Assembly: GCF_001953885.1 (NCBI RefSeq)
Contig: NZ_MQUS01000029.1
Coordinates: forward strand, 12,534 to 76,533
From: Streptomyces sp. IMTB 2501
Lineage (GTDB): Bacteria; Actinomycetota; Actinomycetes; Streptomycetales; Streptomycetaceae
Direction of reading: 5' to 3'
Length of the DNA: 64,000 nucleotides
Part shown: positions 34,281-43,450 of the stretch, piece by piece
Position numbering within the stretch: position 1 is the stretch's first letter
How the letters are laid out: the number at the start of each line of letters is the position of its first letter
Position numbers and translations under genes: made by a program
Notes under the pieces: generated by a model
What the model was told of the DNA's origin: nothing
Seen by the model: only the letters and a program-made list of their open reading frames with translations
The model's database searches: none

Positions 34281-34409
34281 CAGGAGGGGTTCGGATATCC
34301 GCGAGGCCACCCGGTTGGCAGAGCCATCCGGCTTTTCTGGGCGATCTCGCCCTTCGGTGGCCGGCCGTCTGCCTACGATGCCGTCCGCGGACTACGGGGA
34401 GGTCGGGGA

Positions 34410-37400
34410 ATGCACGGGCTCGAAGCGGTGGTCGTCCGGCTGGCGTCCACGGTGGCTCAGACAGTCGCGAAGACGGTGCTGACGCCGAAGCCGGGGGCGG
34501 GTCTGGTGGCGGATCCGGTACGACCGCTACCGAAGCCGGCGGGGCCGGAGAAGCTGGCGCGGGTCCTCGCCGAGCGCATCACGGCCGCGTACGCTTCGGT
34601 GCCGGAGCACGAGCGGCTGGCCGCGGTGGCAGCGGTCCAGGACACGTTCGCCGCGGCGGACCCGATCGACGCGGACCGGTTGTTCGCCGCCGACCTCGAT
34701 CCCGAGCGTCTGGCCGACGAGCTACGGTGGCCCGTGGCGGACCTGGCGGAACGCGCCCGCGACTTGTACGGGGAATTGCTTCGGCTGTGCTGCCTGCACC
34801 TGGTGGAACAGCTTACGGCCCAGCCGACGTTCACGGCGCGCGCGGCGGTGGAGCACACACGGCGGACCGGGGCGCTGTTACGGGAGCGGGCCGTTACGGG
34901 GCCGGCCGGGCATACCGCGCTCCACTTCGAGCAGCGGTATGCGGACTTCGTCGCTGAGGCGCACTCGCGCCTGGAGCTGTTCGGGGTCACTCTGGGCGGC
35001 CGGCATCGTGCTGAGTGGCCGCTGAATACCGCGTATATCAGCCTTACGGTGGATGATGAGCGTGCGTATGAGCCGCACCGTGAAGGGCTCGGTGTCCCGG
35101 GAGCTGCGCGGGCGTCGGTGAAGGCAGAACAGGCGCTTGCCGGCTGTGACCGGGTGGTGCTGCGGGGACCGGCCGGGTCGGGGAAGTCGACGCTGGTGCA
35201 GTGGCTGGCGCTGAACGCGGCACGGCAGAGCTTCGGCCCCGAGCTGGCGGACCTCAACCGCTGCGTGCCGTTCGTGCTGCGGCTGAGGTCCTTCAACACC
35301 CCTCAAGGCTTGCCCATGCCGGAGGACTTCCTGACCTCCACGGGCGTGCCGCTGCGCGCGCCGCAGGGCTGGGTGGAAGAACTCCTCGGCAGCGGGCGGG
35401 CGTTGGTTCTCGTGGACGGTGTCGATGAAGTGCCGCCGCGGCTGCGTAGCCGCACAGAACAGTGGCTGAAGTCGCTGATCACCGCTTTTCCGAGGTCGCG
35501 GTACGTGGTCACAACGCGTCCGTCCGCGGTGCCGGGGGACTGGCTGGCGGCGCAGGGCTTCACGGTGCACACGCTGCTGCCGATGGAGCGGGACGACATC
35601 CGAGCGTTCATCCGACACTGGCACGAGGCGGTCCGCCTGGAGTGCGCCGCGGACGCCGCGCGCGAGTCACTGGAGCGGTACCAGGCGAGCATGAACCATG
35701 CGGTGGCGTCGCGCCGCGACCTGGGACGGCTCGCGACCAACCCGCTGATGTGCGCCCTGCTGTGCGCGCTCAACCGCGACCGCCGCATGCACTTGCCCCG
35801 GGACCGCAAGGAACTGTATGACGCCGCGCTGGAGATGTTGCTGGTCCGCCGGGACACGGAGCGGGAGATCACCTCTGTCGAGGGGGTGGCCCTCTCCCGG
35901 GACGAGCAGACCGTGCTGCTCCAGCGGCTGGCGTACTGGCTGATCCGTAACGGCCAGGTGGAGGCGGCACGGGACGAGGCCGTCGCGATGCTGGACGAGT
36001 GGCTGACCGCCATGCCGCGGGTACGGGAACAGGGCGACGCCGGCCAGGTCTTCTCCCATCTGTTGATCCGCAGCGGCCTGCTGCGCGAACCGGTGCACGG
36101 CTACGTCGACTTTGTGCACCGCACCTTCCAGGACTACCTGGCCGCTAAAGCGGCCATCGAGGCCCGCGACTTCGGCGTCCTGGTCCGCAACGCCCACGAC
36201 GACCAGTGGGACGACGTCGTGCGCATGGCGGTCGGGCACGCCCGCTTGGACGAACGAGGCCGGCTGCTGCGGCAGTTGTTGCGTCGGGCGGACAGAACAC
36301 CGCGCCACCGGCAACGACTGGTACTCCTTGCTGCGGCAAGCCTCGAACATGCGCCCGAACTCGATCCGGCAGTGCGGCAGGAAGTGCAGGACCGCGCCGC
36401 CGAACTGGTCCCACCGCAATCCGCTGCCGAGGCTGAGCAGCTCGCCAAGGCAGGCGAGCTGGTACTGGAACTGCTCCCCGGCCCCGAAGGACTGGACAGC
36501 GCCACGGCGAGCGCCGTGGTGAAAACAGCAGGTCTGATTGGAGGAGACGCCGCTCTCGCGGTGATCACACGGTTCCGCGCGGACACCCGGTTCGCCGTGG
36601 CCGGTGAACTTGCCAGAGCATGGGCTTCGTTCAACGCCAGTGAGTACGCGGACCAGGTGCTCTGCGCCGTCACACCCGAGGTGTACGCCTCGGTGAGCAC
36701 AGCCGCTCAGCTAGCCGAGCTGCCACGTCTGCCGCAGCTGAAACGCATCTGGTTGACAGGGTTCCAGGGGTTCCCACCCGAGATACTGCAGCATGCCGGG
36801 CTGGAATACCTGTGTCTCGACGGAGACCGTTCGCTGCACGACCTGTCTCCCTTGTCGCAGATACCCAGCCTCACCACCTTCGTGATCATGCGCTGCCCAG
36901 CGGTCCGGGATCTTGAGCCCCTACGCGGTCTGAGCCTGCAGAAGCTCTACCTCCACGACCTCGCACGCGGCATGTCTCTCGCGTCCCTGGCCGACATGCC
37001 CGCTCTCGACCATCTGACCCTCGGTTTCTCTCCTGACGTCACCCGCGCCCAAGACATCCCCGCCGGCCCTGGCCTCACCGCCCTCGTATTCACCGCAGGC
37101 AGCCAACACATCACCCTCGACGGCCTGGACCGCTGGCCGTCGCTGAGCTCACTCGTGATCACGGGCGACGCCCAGGGCGAACAGTTGAGCCGCCTGCGCC
37201 ATCCGCTCCGCCTCGAAAGTCTCACCATCGAAGAGCAGTCCGCCCTCGACCTCAGCACCGTTCAGCGTCACCAGGAACTGACCAGCGTTGGCCTGCGCGA
37301 CTGCACCATGGTTTCCAGCCTCAGCCCTCTCAGAGAACTCCCCCGCCTGACCCGCCTGACCCTGTCGGACTGCAAAGGAACAATCGACCTCACACCACTC

Positions 37401-37496
37401 GCCGACCTGAACAACCTCACCATCCACATCAACGACAACACCGACGCCACAGGCCGCGAACACCTCCCACCCGAACGACTCAACCCCCAAGAGTGA
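34410..37496 (+). CDS. NACHT-domain NTPase with C-terminal leucine-rich repeats (NLR-like defence protein)
   Basis: The 1028-residue protein starts at ATG 34410 after a GGGGAGG ribosome-binding site. Residues 1-230 form a helical N-terminal domain. The NACHT module follows: Walker A RGPAGSGKSTLVQWLALNAA (253-261 core), Walker B ALVLVDGVDEVPPRLR (332-340), sensor RYVVTTRPSA (about 364-373), and the small helical domain with NPLMCALLCALNRDRRMHLP and YVDFVHRTFQDYLAAKAAIE. The C-terminal third (about 740-1010) carries irregular leucine-rich repeats: LPQLKRIWLTGF, LEYLCLDG, LQKLYLHDL, LTRLTLSDC. Bacterial NACHT proteins of this plan are antiphage sensors related to animal NLRs. No nuclease or TIR effector is seen, so the N-terminal helical domain may be the effector. 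It is intact. Confidence 0.88.
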   Translation: MHGLEAVVVRLASTVAQTVAKTVLTPKPGAGLVADPVRPLPKPAGPEKLARVLAERITAAYASVPEHERLAAVAAVQDTFAAADPIDADRLFAADLDPERLADELRWPVADLAERARDLYGELLRLCCLHLVEQLTAQPTFTARAAVEHTRRTGALLRERAVTGPAGHTALHFEQRYADFVAEAHSRLELFGVTLGGRHRAEWPLNTAYISLTVDDERAYEPHREGLGVPGAARASVKAEQALAGCDRVVLRGPAGSGKSTLVQWLALNAARQSFGPELADLNRCVPFVLRLRSFNTPQGLPMPEDFLTSTGVPLRAPQGWVEELLGSGRALVLVDGVDEVPPRLRSRTEQWLKSLITAFPRSRYVVTTRPSAVPGDWLAAQGFTVHTLLPMERDDIRAFIRHWHEAVRLECAADAARESLERYQASMNHAVASRRDLGRLATNPLMCALLCALNRDRRMHLPRDRKELYDAALEMLLVRRDTEREITSVEGVALSRDEQTVLLQRLAYWLIRNGQVEAARDEAVAMLDEWLTAMPRVREQGDAGQVFSHLLIRSGLLREPVHGYVDFVHRTFQDYLAAKAAIEARDFGVLVRNAHDDQWDDVVRMAVGHARLDERGRLLRQLLRRADRTPRHRQRLVLLAAASLEHAPELDPAVRQEVQDRAAELVPPQSAAEAEQLAKAGELVLELLPGPEGLDSATASAVVKTAGLIGGDAALAVITRFRADTRFAVAGELARAWASFNASEYADQVLCAVTPEVYASVSTAAQLAELPRLPQLKRIWLTGFQGFPPEILQHAGLEYLCLDGDRSLHDLSPLSQIPSLTTFVIMRCPAVRDLEPLRGLSLQKLYLHDLARGMSLASLADMPALDHLTLGFSPDVTRAQDIPAGPGLTALVFTAGSQHITLDGLDRWPSLSSLVITGDAQGEQLSRLRHPLRLESLTIEEQSALDLSTVQRHQELTSVGLRDCTMVSSLSPLRELPRLTRLTLSDCKGTIDLTPLADLNNLTIHINDNTDATGREHLPPERLNPQE

Positions 37497-38219
37497 CCAA
37501 CCCACCACGTAGACAGGATGCAACATCGCGAAAGGGGCGAGCACGAACCGGTCGACTCTTCCGGGCAGGTCCACGATGACGATCCGTACCGCGTCGTGGT
37601 TGGCGGTGTCCCGTGTTTCCCCCCACCGCGAGCGCCTGTTCCGCCCTCACCGGGACGTTCTCTCTCAAAGCTTGGGAGGCCACCCAGGACCGTATCGAGC
37701 CGACGCTGTTCCCCGCCGAACGGCATCCGCTTGCCGGGAATCAGGGCCACGCCATGGTGCGCTGAGCCCTCTGCCCGGTCGTCGGAACGGGCGCGGACGA
37801 GTGGGCTCGCCTCCCGGTCGGCGCTCTGTCGGTACCTCAGCTGATCGCGGTCGGCTCAGGATCCGCCGCACCGCGTCCGCCCCCGCAACGTGGTGGAGGC
37901 CGACACCGTTCAGCCCCACAAGGAGATCGCCCCCCGCACACCTCCGACCACGGTCCTGCCCGACGCCGTCACTCGCGACCCGTGCCTCCTCGCCTCGCAC
38001 CTGTGCGACCGCTGCGAGGGCATCACCGCCCTGACGCACGACTGCCTCACGACGCAGGGCCACACCGCGGCGCGGGCCCGGTGCGTCACTCGCGCGCCCT
38101 CCCGGCGATCGGCGTTCGCCCGCCATGCGCTTGGGACCCCGCTGGCGGGCCTCCTGCTGGCGGGCCGGCGCGCGTCGGCCGCTTCTCGCGGCGGGGTTGC
38201 CGATGGCCTCCCGCAGGGC
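37497..38219. other. 723-bp stretch with one possible fragment
   Basis: At about 37609-37765 (plus) a frame ending in LTGTFSLKAWEATQDRIEPT and LFPAERHPLAGNQGHAMVR looks coding, but its family is unknown. The remainder (37766-38219) has long frames rich in Arg/Pro/Ala that do not look like protein, probably decayed integrase sequence leading into the fragment at 38220. Confidence 0.35.
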
Positions 38220-38486
38220 CGCATGTGGCCGCACCCACTGATCAACAACCAGACCGCCAACACCACCAGCCGGGCCAGCAACCACTGGATCAGCGCTCCG
38301 ATGCGGGGACAAGACGCAACCCTGGAGAGACTCCGCGTCGACCGGCAGCTCGAAGAAGCCATGGCCAAAGGCCTTGACCCACTCCATCTCGCGGAGGTCT
38401 TCGGGCTCGATGAGAAGACCGCGATGCGCTACGCAGACTCGGCACGGGCCCTGCTGCAACAGGCCGCCGAGCAACCCTCGCAATGA
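38220..38486 (+). pseudogene. Integrase-type recombinase, C-terminal fragment
   Basis: The last 88 residues of an open frame read HPLINNQTANTTSRASNHWI, SAPMRGQDATLERLRVDRQL, EEAMAKGLDPLHLAEVFGLD and EKTAMRYADSARALLQQAAE, ending at TGA 38484-38486. This helical C-terminus, with LHLAEVFGLDEKTA.RYA, is typical of a family of Streptomyces site-specific recombinases or integrases. The upstream 300 bp in frame are not protein-like, so the catalytic domain is lost. Confidence 0.55.
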
Positions 38487-38585
38487 AATCCGCTCGACCT
38501 GGTACCTCCTTGAAGAGATCCGGAAGCACGGAAAGGGGTCGGACGGCCCGCCCCGACGGTCCGCCCGGCGGCACGGCTGAGCTGC

Positions 38586-39728
38586 TCAGGATACGTTGAC
38601 CGCGTTCCCCGACGCCGCCTTGCCCTTACTGCGGTCGACCACGGCGATCACCTCGACCGGCGCGCTGTGCAGCGCGACCCAGCCGTCCTCGGGAGCATCG
38701 GACCCCTTGGTGAGGTACTTGGCCTTGATGCGGACGACCACGACACCTCGCGGTCCCTGCCGACTGAACTGCCGTGCCGTGTACCTCGCGGTCGTGAACT
38801 CCGGGTAGCGCCTGCCCTTGGTGACCTGCGCCTCGGCCTGTTCGACAGTGGGCGCGGGGGTGGCAGGGTCGGAGGCCACGCCGCCGGCCGAACCCTGCTG
38901 CTGCATCGCCCGAATCTTCGCCATATCGTCGCCCCGGCACAGCGTGACCACCGTCTCGCCGCCCGCCGCAACCGCGGCCTCCACGGCGCTCTCGGACGTG
39001 AGTGCCGGCAGTCGCTTCTCATGGGCGCTGAGGTCGTCCTCCGAGCTGTAGTCGGAGTCGCTCTCGGTGAGGGTCGTCGGGTTAGTGGCCAGTTCCATGC
39101 GCTGCACGGAGACCGCGCCCGCCGCCGCAACGCGCCCGGCCGTGGTCTCGCCCCGCATGACCCGCAGCGCGGGCACCGGGCCCGTCATCACCTGCCGGGC
39201 GGTGTCCTCCGCCTGGCGTTCGGCCCAGTCCGAGGGATCAGAGACACGCAGGCCCGAGCCATTGTCCGTACCCGGCACGACACCCCGGCTCTGCTGGATG
39301 ACATGGGTCAGCTCATGGGCGAGGGTGTGCTTGTCCCGGCCGTCCCACACCACGTGAGAGCCGGAGGTGTACGCCTTCGCGCCGATCTCCGCCGCCGAGT
39401 CCATGGCCGCGGAGTCGGTGTGGACGCGTACCCCGCCGAAGTCGGCACCGCCGTGCCTAGCCTCCATCTCCTCGCGCACCGGCGTGTCCAGCGGCCGCCC
39501 CGACGAACGCAGCACTTCGTGCACGGCCGACCGGCGCTGCACGACCTGGTCGTGGCCGCAGCCCGCCGCGTGCACGTGCCGCTCCTCCTCCACGGCTCGG
39601 CACACAGCCGCGTTGCCCACCGAGCGCTGAAGTGCCAGCATCCGCTGAGTCGGGGTGATGGGCACGGCCGCACGGCGGTCCTTGTCGTGTTCAGCGGCCC
39701 GCTCGGCTGGTGTTCGGTGTGCACGCAC
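38586..39728 (-). CDS. DUF4157 (eCIS-core) protein with toxin-like C-terminal domain
   Basis: The start is taken as GTG 39728 because AAGGGGA lies 5 nt upstream; GTG 39743 is an alternative five codons earlier. The roughly 380-residue protein has an N-terminal tail with TPTQRMLALQRSVGNAAV. The DUF4157 domain follows: LDTPVREEMEARHGGADFGG, VRVHTDSAAMDSAAEIGAKA, YTSGSHVVWDGRDKHTLAHE and LTHVIQQ, with the zinc-protease-like HELTH (about residues 138-142). After a Ser/Asp-rich linker comes a C-terminal domain, TVVTLCRGDDMAKIRAMQQQ, RRYPEFTTARYTARQFSRQG and VVVVRIKAKYLTKGSDAPED. DUF4157 marks cargo of extracellular contractile injection systems; the C-terminal part has an ADP-ribosyltransferase-like layout (CRG, EFTT). 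The gene is intact and stands alone. Confidence 0.78.
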   Translation of the reverse strand: MRAHRTPAERAAEHDKDRRAAVPITPTQRMLALQRSVGNAAVCRAVEEERHVHAAGCGHDQVVQRRSAVHEVLRSSGRPLDTPVREEMEARHGGADFGGVRVHTDSAAMDSAAEIGAKAYTSGSHVVWDGRDKHTLAHELTHVIQQSRGVVPGTDNGSGLRVSDPSDWAERQAEDTARQVMTGPVPALRVMRGETTAGRVAAAGAVSVQRMELATNPTTLTESDSDYSSEDDLSAHEKRLPALTSESAVEAAVAAGGETVVTLCRGDDMAKIRAMQQQGSAGGVASDPATPAPTVEQAEAQVTKGRRYPEFTTARYTARQFSRQGPRGVVVVRIKAKYLTKGSDAPEDGWVALHSAPVEVIAVVDRSKGKAASGNAVNVS

Positions 39729-39743
39729 GACGATCCCCTTCAC

Positions 39744-40574
39744 GCTGGACGGCTGATCTTCCAGCCCTACCGGAACGCCCAGGGCGGCGGAAGGTCCGTG
39801 GGGGCAACCTCGGGGCAGGCGGTGAACTGCGAGGACGGCCGCGCCGGGCAGATAGTACGGGTCGCTCGGACATCAGGCTCGGTCTGATCGGCGAAGGTCG
39901 CGGTAGGGACCGGGCCATCGACACCGGACACCTGCACAGGGAGAAACAACACTCTTCCCCTACAGGGAAGGTGTCAGCGTCGTTCGCCGTGCTACCCAGG
40001 GCGTCTGACCTGCTGCGACAGCGATTACACGCCATCGGCGCCGGTACACAGGCCAGTACGTACGCTGGTACCTACGCCGGTACCTCTTCCCGCCTACCGG
40101 CAGTCGCCCGGGCCTTTCATGAAAGCCAGCCAGCTGCCCGGGCCGGCAGGCGCGTTCACAGGGACTCGGCATTGCGCCGCAGGTCAGGGTGATGCTGCGG
40201 TCGATCAAGAACCCCAGGACGGCTGCGAGCAGCCCGGGTGCCCAGCAGGAACTCCAGCAGACGGTCGCGGTGGTCTCTTCGAGTGGGTGGCCGGCGGGCA
40301 GCGAGCAGGAGCCGGGCACCGGGCGCTCCCTTGACCCAGGCCCCGCAGAGCTCCGGCGCGTCGTCATCCACCCAGGAGTACCGCATCCCGACGTTGTGGT
40401 GCGGTGAGTCGTGGCCGCGCTCCACATCGCACGACCACGGCTCCCAGCTGCCGTCCCTGTCGTGCACGACGAGCGGCTGCCGGCGGACCGCCGGCTGGCT
40501 GTCTCCCAGGATGCCGAGCGGGCCGCGGCGGCCGCCGGGTCGCGCAGCCGCTGCACGGCCCGCCCGGGACCGGC
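39744..40574. other. 831-bp stretch with a possible minus-strand remnant
   Basis: At about 40205-40540 on the minus strand, VVHDRDGSWEPWSCDVERGH, DSPHHNVGMRYSWVDDDAPE and LCGAWVKGAPGARLLLAA form a protein-like reading, which then changes frame to GHPLEETTATV. It appears to be a decayed gene of unknown family. Between 39744 and 40200 nothing coherent is visible. Confidence 0.4.
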
Positions 40575-41450
40575 TACCACCGCCTGAGTGTGCGCGAGCA
40601 TCGGTGGACCTTCGACGAGCTGATTGCCCCGACGTCACTGCGCAAGGCTGTCTTCCGCCCCGACCCGCTGGTCGGCTACCTGGTCGGTGAGCCCGGCGCA
40701 CAGGAGCTGGAAACGAGGCGGATGCTGAGCCGGGCGCTGCGGCCAGGAGCGGTCCTGCTGGACCCCGATCTGCTGCGCGGCACGCACCCGGACCACTTCC
40801 AGCTGGTCAACGACACTCCCCGCACCGCCGACGAACTGGTCGGGCCCGACGCGCAGGACTGGCAGGCCGATGCGGAAGCGTACGTCCGCGGGCGGCGCGG
40901 CGACCTGCTGATCGCGGCCGACTACACCAGCGCCGCCGACTTCGCCCTCAGCGCGGGCCGGTTCGCCCGGGACGGCTACCGGATCCACGTGGTGGCCCCG
41001 GCCGGGCGCCGCCGCCGACAGCCGGCAGAACACCTTGGTCGGGCATGCCCAGGCGGCTCTGCAGCTCGACGTGGTTACCGCGCTCCCCACTCCGGCCGCG
41101 CACGCGCGGGCCTGCCGGGCCGCGGACGACATCGTGGCGGCCGCGGCCGCCGACCCAAGCGTCAGCACGGTGAGGGCGATCGACAGCGACTACCGGGAGC
41201 TCGGTCGCGACCGGCAGGCTGTCTTCGCCCATGCCGCCGCCCGGCGTCGTCCCCACACCGCCCAGGAAGCCGCCGCTTCCACGCCGTCCAGCGGGCCCTG
41301 CACCAGGCGCTGCCACGGCTAAGGGACGAAATCCGCGGCATCACGGCACAGGCGCAGCCGCTGATGCCCGCCCCATGGCAGGCCCGGCCGGTGAAACACC
41401 AGGCGGCGGCCCGGCTGCCACTGCCCGCAGCCGACTGGCTCAAGCGAAGC
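40575..41450 (+). pseudogene. Zeta-toxin family kinase, frameshifted and with a ruined P-loop
   Basis: The frame gives YHRLSVREHRWTFDELIAPT, then LVGYLVGEPGAQELETRRML where zeta toxins have GQPGAGKT, so the Walker A Gly-Lys-Thr is lost. Next come AVLLDPDLLRGTHPDHFQLV and DWQADAEAYVRGRRGDLLIA with ADYTSAADFALSAGRFARDG. A frameshift near 41010 leads to AQALQLDVVTALPTPAAH-like sequence with TVRAIDSDYRELGRDRQAVF, and another near 41280 to AVQRALHQALPRLRDEIRGI. Zeta toxins phosphorylate UDP-N-acetylglucosamine; this copy is inactive. No epsilon-type antitoxin is visible. Confidence 0.7.
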
Positions 41451-41458
41451 GCAGCTCG

Positions 41459-41900
41459 TGGACGATCTTCATGCCTTCATTTCTGACCCCGCCATCGACG
41501 CGGTGGTGTGCGCGGGCGGAGGGAAGAACGCCAACTGGCTGCTGCGCGGCCTGGATTACGGGCTGATCGCCGCGCGCCCCAAGCCGATCGTGGGCGTGAG
41601 CGATCCGAGCCTGCTGCTGAACGCGATCACCGCCCGCACCGGCATGCCGACCTTCCACGGCCCAGCCGTGCTGTGGGATTGGGGCTCCGGCGACTCCCCC
41701 GCCGCCACGGGCCCCCAGTTCACTGCAGTCCTCGCCGGGGACGGCATCGAGGCCATCGCCGGTCCCGCTCACTCGCCGTCGCCGCGGCCGACAACGCGCG
41801 GCTCGCCAGGCGCACCAACTGCCCCACCACCGTCTGGCGGTTCACCTCCGGCAATGCTGCCCACACCTCCCCGTCCCACGCCACCGGAATCGTGCTCTGG
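41459..41900 (+). pseudogene. S66 (LD-carboxypeptidase/MccF-like) peptidase fragment
   Basis: The frame reads LHAFISDPAIDAVVCAGGGK, NANWLLRGLDYGLIAARPKP and IVGVSDPSLLLNAITARTGM with PTFHGPAVLWDWGSG. The S66 family has DAV.C.RGGYG...LL..LDYDLI....KP..G.SD.TALH..I....G...HGP. The nucleophile Ser (in GVSDPS) is kept, but the catalytic Glu/His part is missing. After about 41780 the frame changes (TTVWRFTSGNAAHTSPSHAT). It follows the zeta-toxin wreck directly. MccF-type members give immunity to microcin C-like toxins; that is family knowledge, not shown here. Confidence 0.6.
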
Positions 41901-42064
41901 GGCCGACGTCACTGTCGTCGCGCATGACGACCAGTTCCCCTCGTCGCTCAGCCGACCCCGCAACCGTCGGGCCACAACGACCAACCGCTGCAAGCCTTCA
42001 CGACCGGTTATCGGTGCCTGCTCACTGCTTTGACCATCCATAAGCGCAGTGTGGTTGGGCGACG

Positions 42065-42207
42065 GAGCGGTCCTACGGCTGACTCATGCTGCACCGCCGC
42101 CTGGTCCGCGACTACGAAACCCACCCGCACCGCTCCGAAGCCATGATCCACCTGGCCATGACCGACCTCATGGCCCGCCGCCTCACCGGGAGGCCGCCAT
42201 CTCCTAA
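42065..42207 (+). pseudogene. IS5 family transposase, 3' end
   Basis: ERSYG, an in-frame TGA at 42080-42082 where Trp is expected, then LMLHRRLVRDYETHPHRSEA and MIHLAMTDLMARRLTG, with the original TAA at 42205-42207 reached after a 1-bp shift. It matches the C-terminal end of the IS5 copy at 28.8-29.7 kb (ILHRRLVRDYEHRPASSAPC). All else is gone. Confidence 0.65.
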
Positions 42208-42299
42208 TCCGCGACCCGCCATCACCGGATGAAATCCGCATCCCGGGATGAAACAACGGGGGAAAACGACCTCTCATCCAGTGATCGGCAGCGGATTCG

Positions 42300-42563
42300 T
42301 CACATCGGCGCCTTCACGCAGGCCGCGTAGTGGTCGTTCGGCGCGCCGGCGCCGAGGCAGCTGAGGTCGACGAGAGGTTTGCCGTTCGAGACGATCAGGC
42401 CCTGCTGAGGGGCGTTGACGGTAATCGTGGATGACGAGAAGCCGTCTCCGCCGGTGAGGACCGTGTTCGTGTCGGCGGAGGCGGGAGCCGCGAGCGCGAA
42501 GGCACCGAGGGTGAGCAGCACACTCGCGGTCGTACAGGCCATGGAGCGGCGTACGCAGTTCAC
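42300..42563 (-). CDS. Small secreted protein
   Basis: The start is GTG 42563, with AGGAG 6 nt upstream. The 87-residue product has a signal peptide (MACTTASVLLTLGAFALAAP with cleavage at ASA-D) and a mature part of about 55 residues: NTVLTGGDGFSSSTITVNAP, QQGLIVSNGKPLVDLSCLGA and PNDHYAACVKAPM. Its two cysteines may form a disulphide. It resembles short exported Streptomyces peptides; no chaplin GN.CGN motif is present. The role is unknown. Confidence 0.65.
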   Translation of the reverse strand: MNCVRRSMACTTASVLLTLGAFALAAPASADTNTVLTGGDGFSSSTITVNAPQQGLIVSNGKPLVDLSCLGAGAPNDHYAACVKAPM

Positions 42564-42654
42564 ATCTGACTCCTGACGATCAGAAAATATGACATAAGCG
42601 ACACTAGGAGTGATGTGCCTGCGAAGAGGCCAGCGCCACGGGCCTTCCTCCGCC

Positions 42655-43020
42655 ATATCGCTCGTCCGGATCAGGCAAGACAACGACGCCGGCCAGCAAC
42701 AACGCGAACGCCTGACGGCCCTGGGGGTCTTCCACCTGCCGCCGGAGCAGACAGCCCCCGCGAAGCCCTCCAAGGCAGCTTCCGGAGCGTTCGAACGGGG
42801 TGCTGAGGCCCTGGCCCTGTATCGGCAGCGAACGGGCTCTGTCTCCGTCCCCCGGGACCCACATCGAAACGCTCCCTGACGGCAGCAAGATCCGCCTCGG
42901 AGTGTTCCTGTCCAACACCAAAACCCGGCGCGCGAAACTGAGCCAGCAGCAGCGGCCGCGGCGCACCAGGCCGGTGACCACCCCGCACACCAACAAGACC
43001 TCCTCCAAGCGTCACCTCGG
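42655..43020 (+). pseudogene. Helicase-associated (HA) domain protein, frameshifted fragment
   Basis: One frame gives RIRQDNDAGQQQRERLTALG and AFERGAEALALYRQRTGSVS with VPR. The next frame gives HIETLPDGSKIRLGVFLSNT and KTRRAKLSQQQR. The pattern FERG...L..Y..R.G...VPR.H.E....G..I.LGVFLSNTK.RR.KL...Q is the helicase-associated repeat of actinobacterial helicases. At least one frameshift exists and no helicase core is visible. Confidence 0.6.
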
Positions 43021-43124
43021 CCGTAGCCGGGCTCGCGCTCCGTTCGAGCGAAGCTGTGAGTCCGACGGCCGCATGACGGCTGTGCTGGAGTGTGACCGGC
43101 CACTGAACGTCTCACGTTGCCGTT

Positions 43125-43450
43125 ATGGCTGCCCCGAACGACCTCACTCCTCCGCCACAGCCGGAGACGCGCCTGGCACTGGTGATGAACGGCGGAGTGA
43201 GCCTCGCGGTGTGGATGGGCGGGGTCACCCATGAACTGGACCTCCTTTGCCGGGCATCCCTCTCCAGCGACATATCCGAGGAGTCCGCGCCCGACGCCGA
43301 CAGGCCGGTGTTCCGGATCTGGCGGTCGATCACCCGATCCGCCGGCCGGAAAGTGCTCATCGACATCGTGGCGGGAACCTCGGCGGGCGGGCTCAACGGC
43401 CTGATCCTGGGTACCGCCCTCGCCCGCGGGGCAGGACTGCCCGATCTGCA
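43125..43450 (+). pseudogene. Patatin-related (DUF3376-type) protein, truncated after the nucleophile motif
   Basis: From ATG 43125: ETRLALVMNGGVSLAVWMGG, VTHELDLLCRASLSSDISEE and GRKVLIDIVAGTSAGGLNGL with ILGTALARGAGLPDL. MNGGVSLAVW is the oxyanion loop and GTSAGG holds the nucleophile Ser of patatin-like lipases; the opening matches long actinobacterial patatin-related proteins (over 1000 residues). At about 43445 unrelated sequence takes over, including a short membrane-helix tail, SLVIVEFLVVTLVLAVR. About 90 percent of the gene is missing. Confidence 0.7.

Noticed and set aside
33110..34957. A 615-codon plus-strand frame
   Set aside because: It runs across a small gene, a minus-strand secreted protein and into the NACHT gene in a different frame; composition is low-complexity.
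37665..38483. A 272-codon minus-strand frame
   Set aside because: It is antisense to the integrase-type C-terminal fragment, which has much better codon bias and recognisable motifs.
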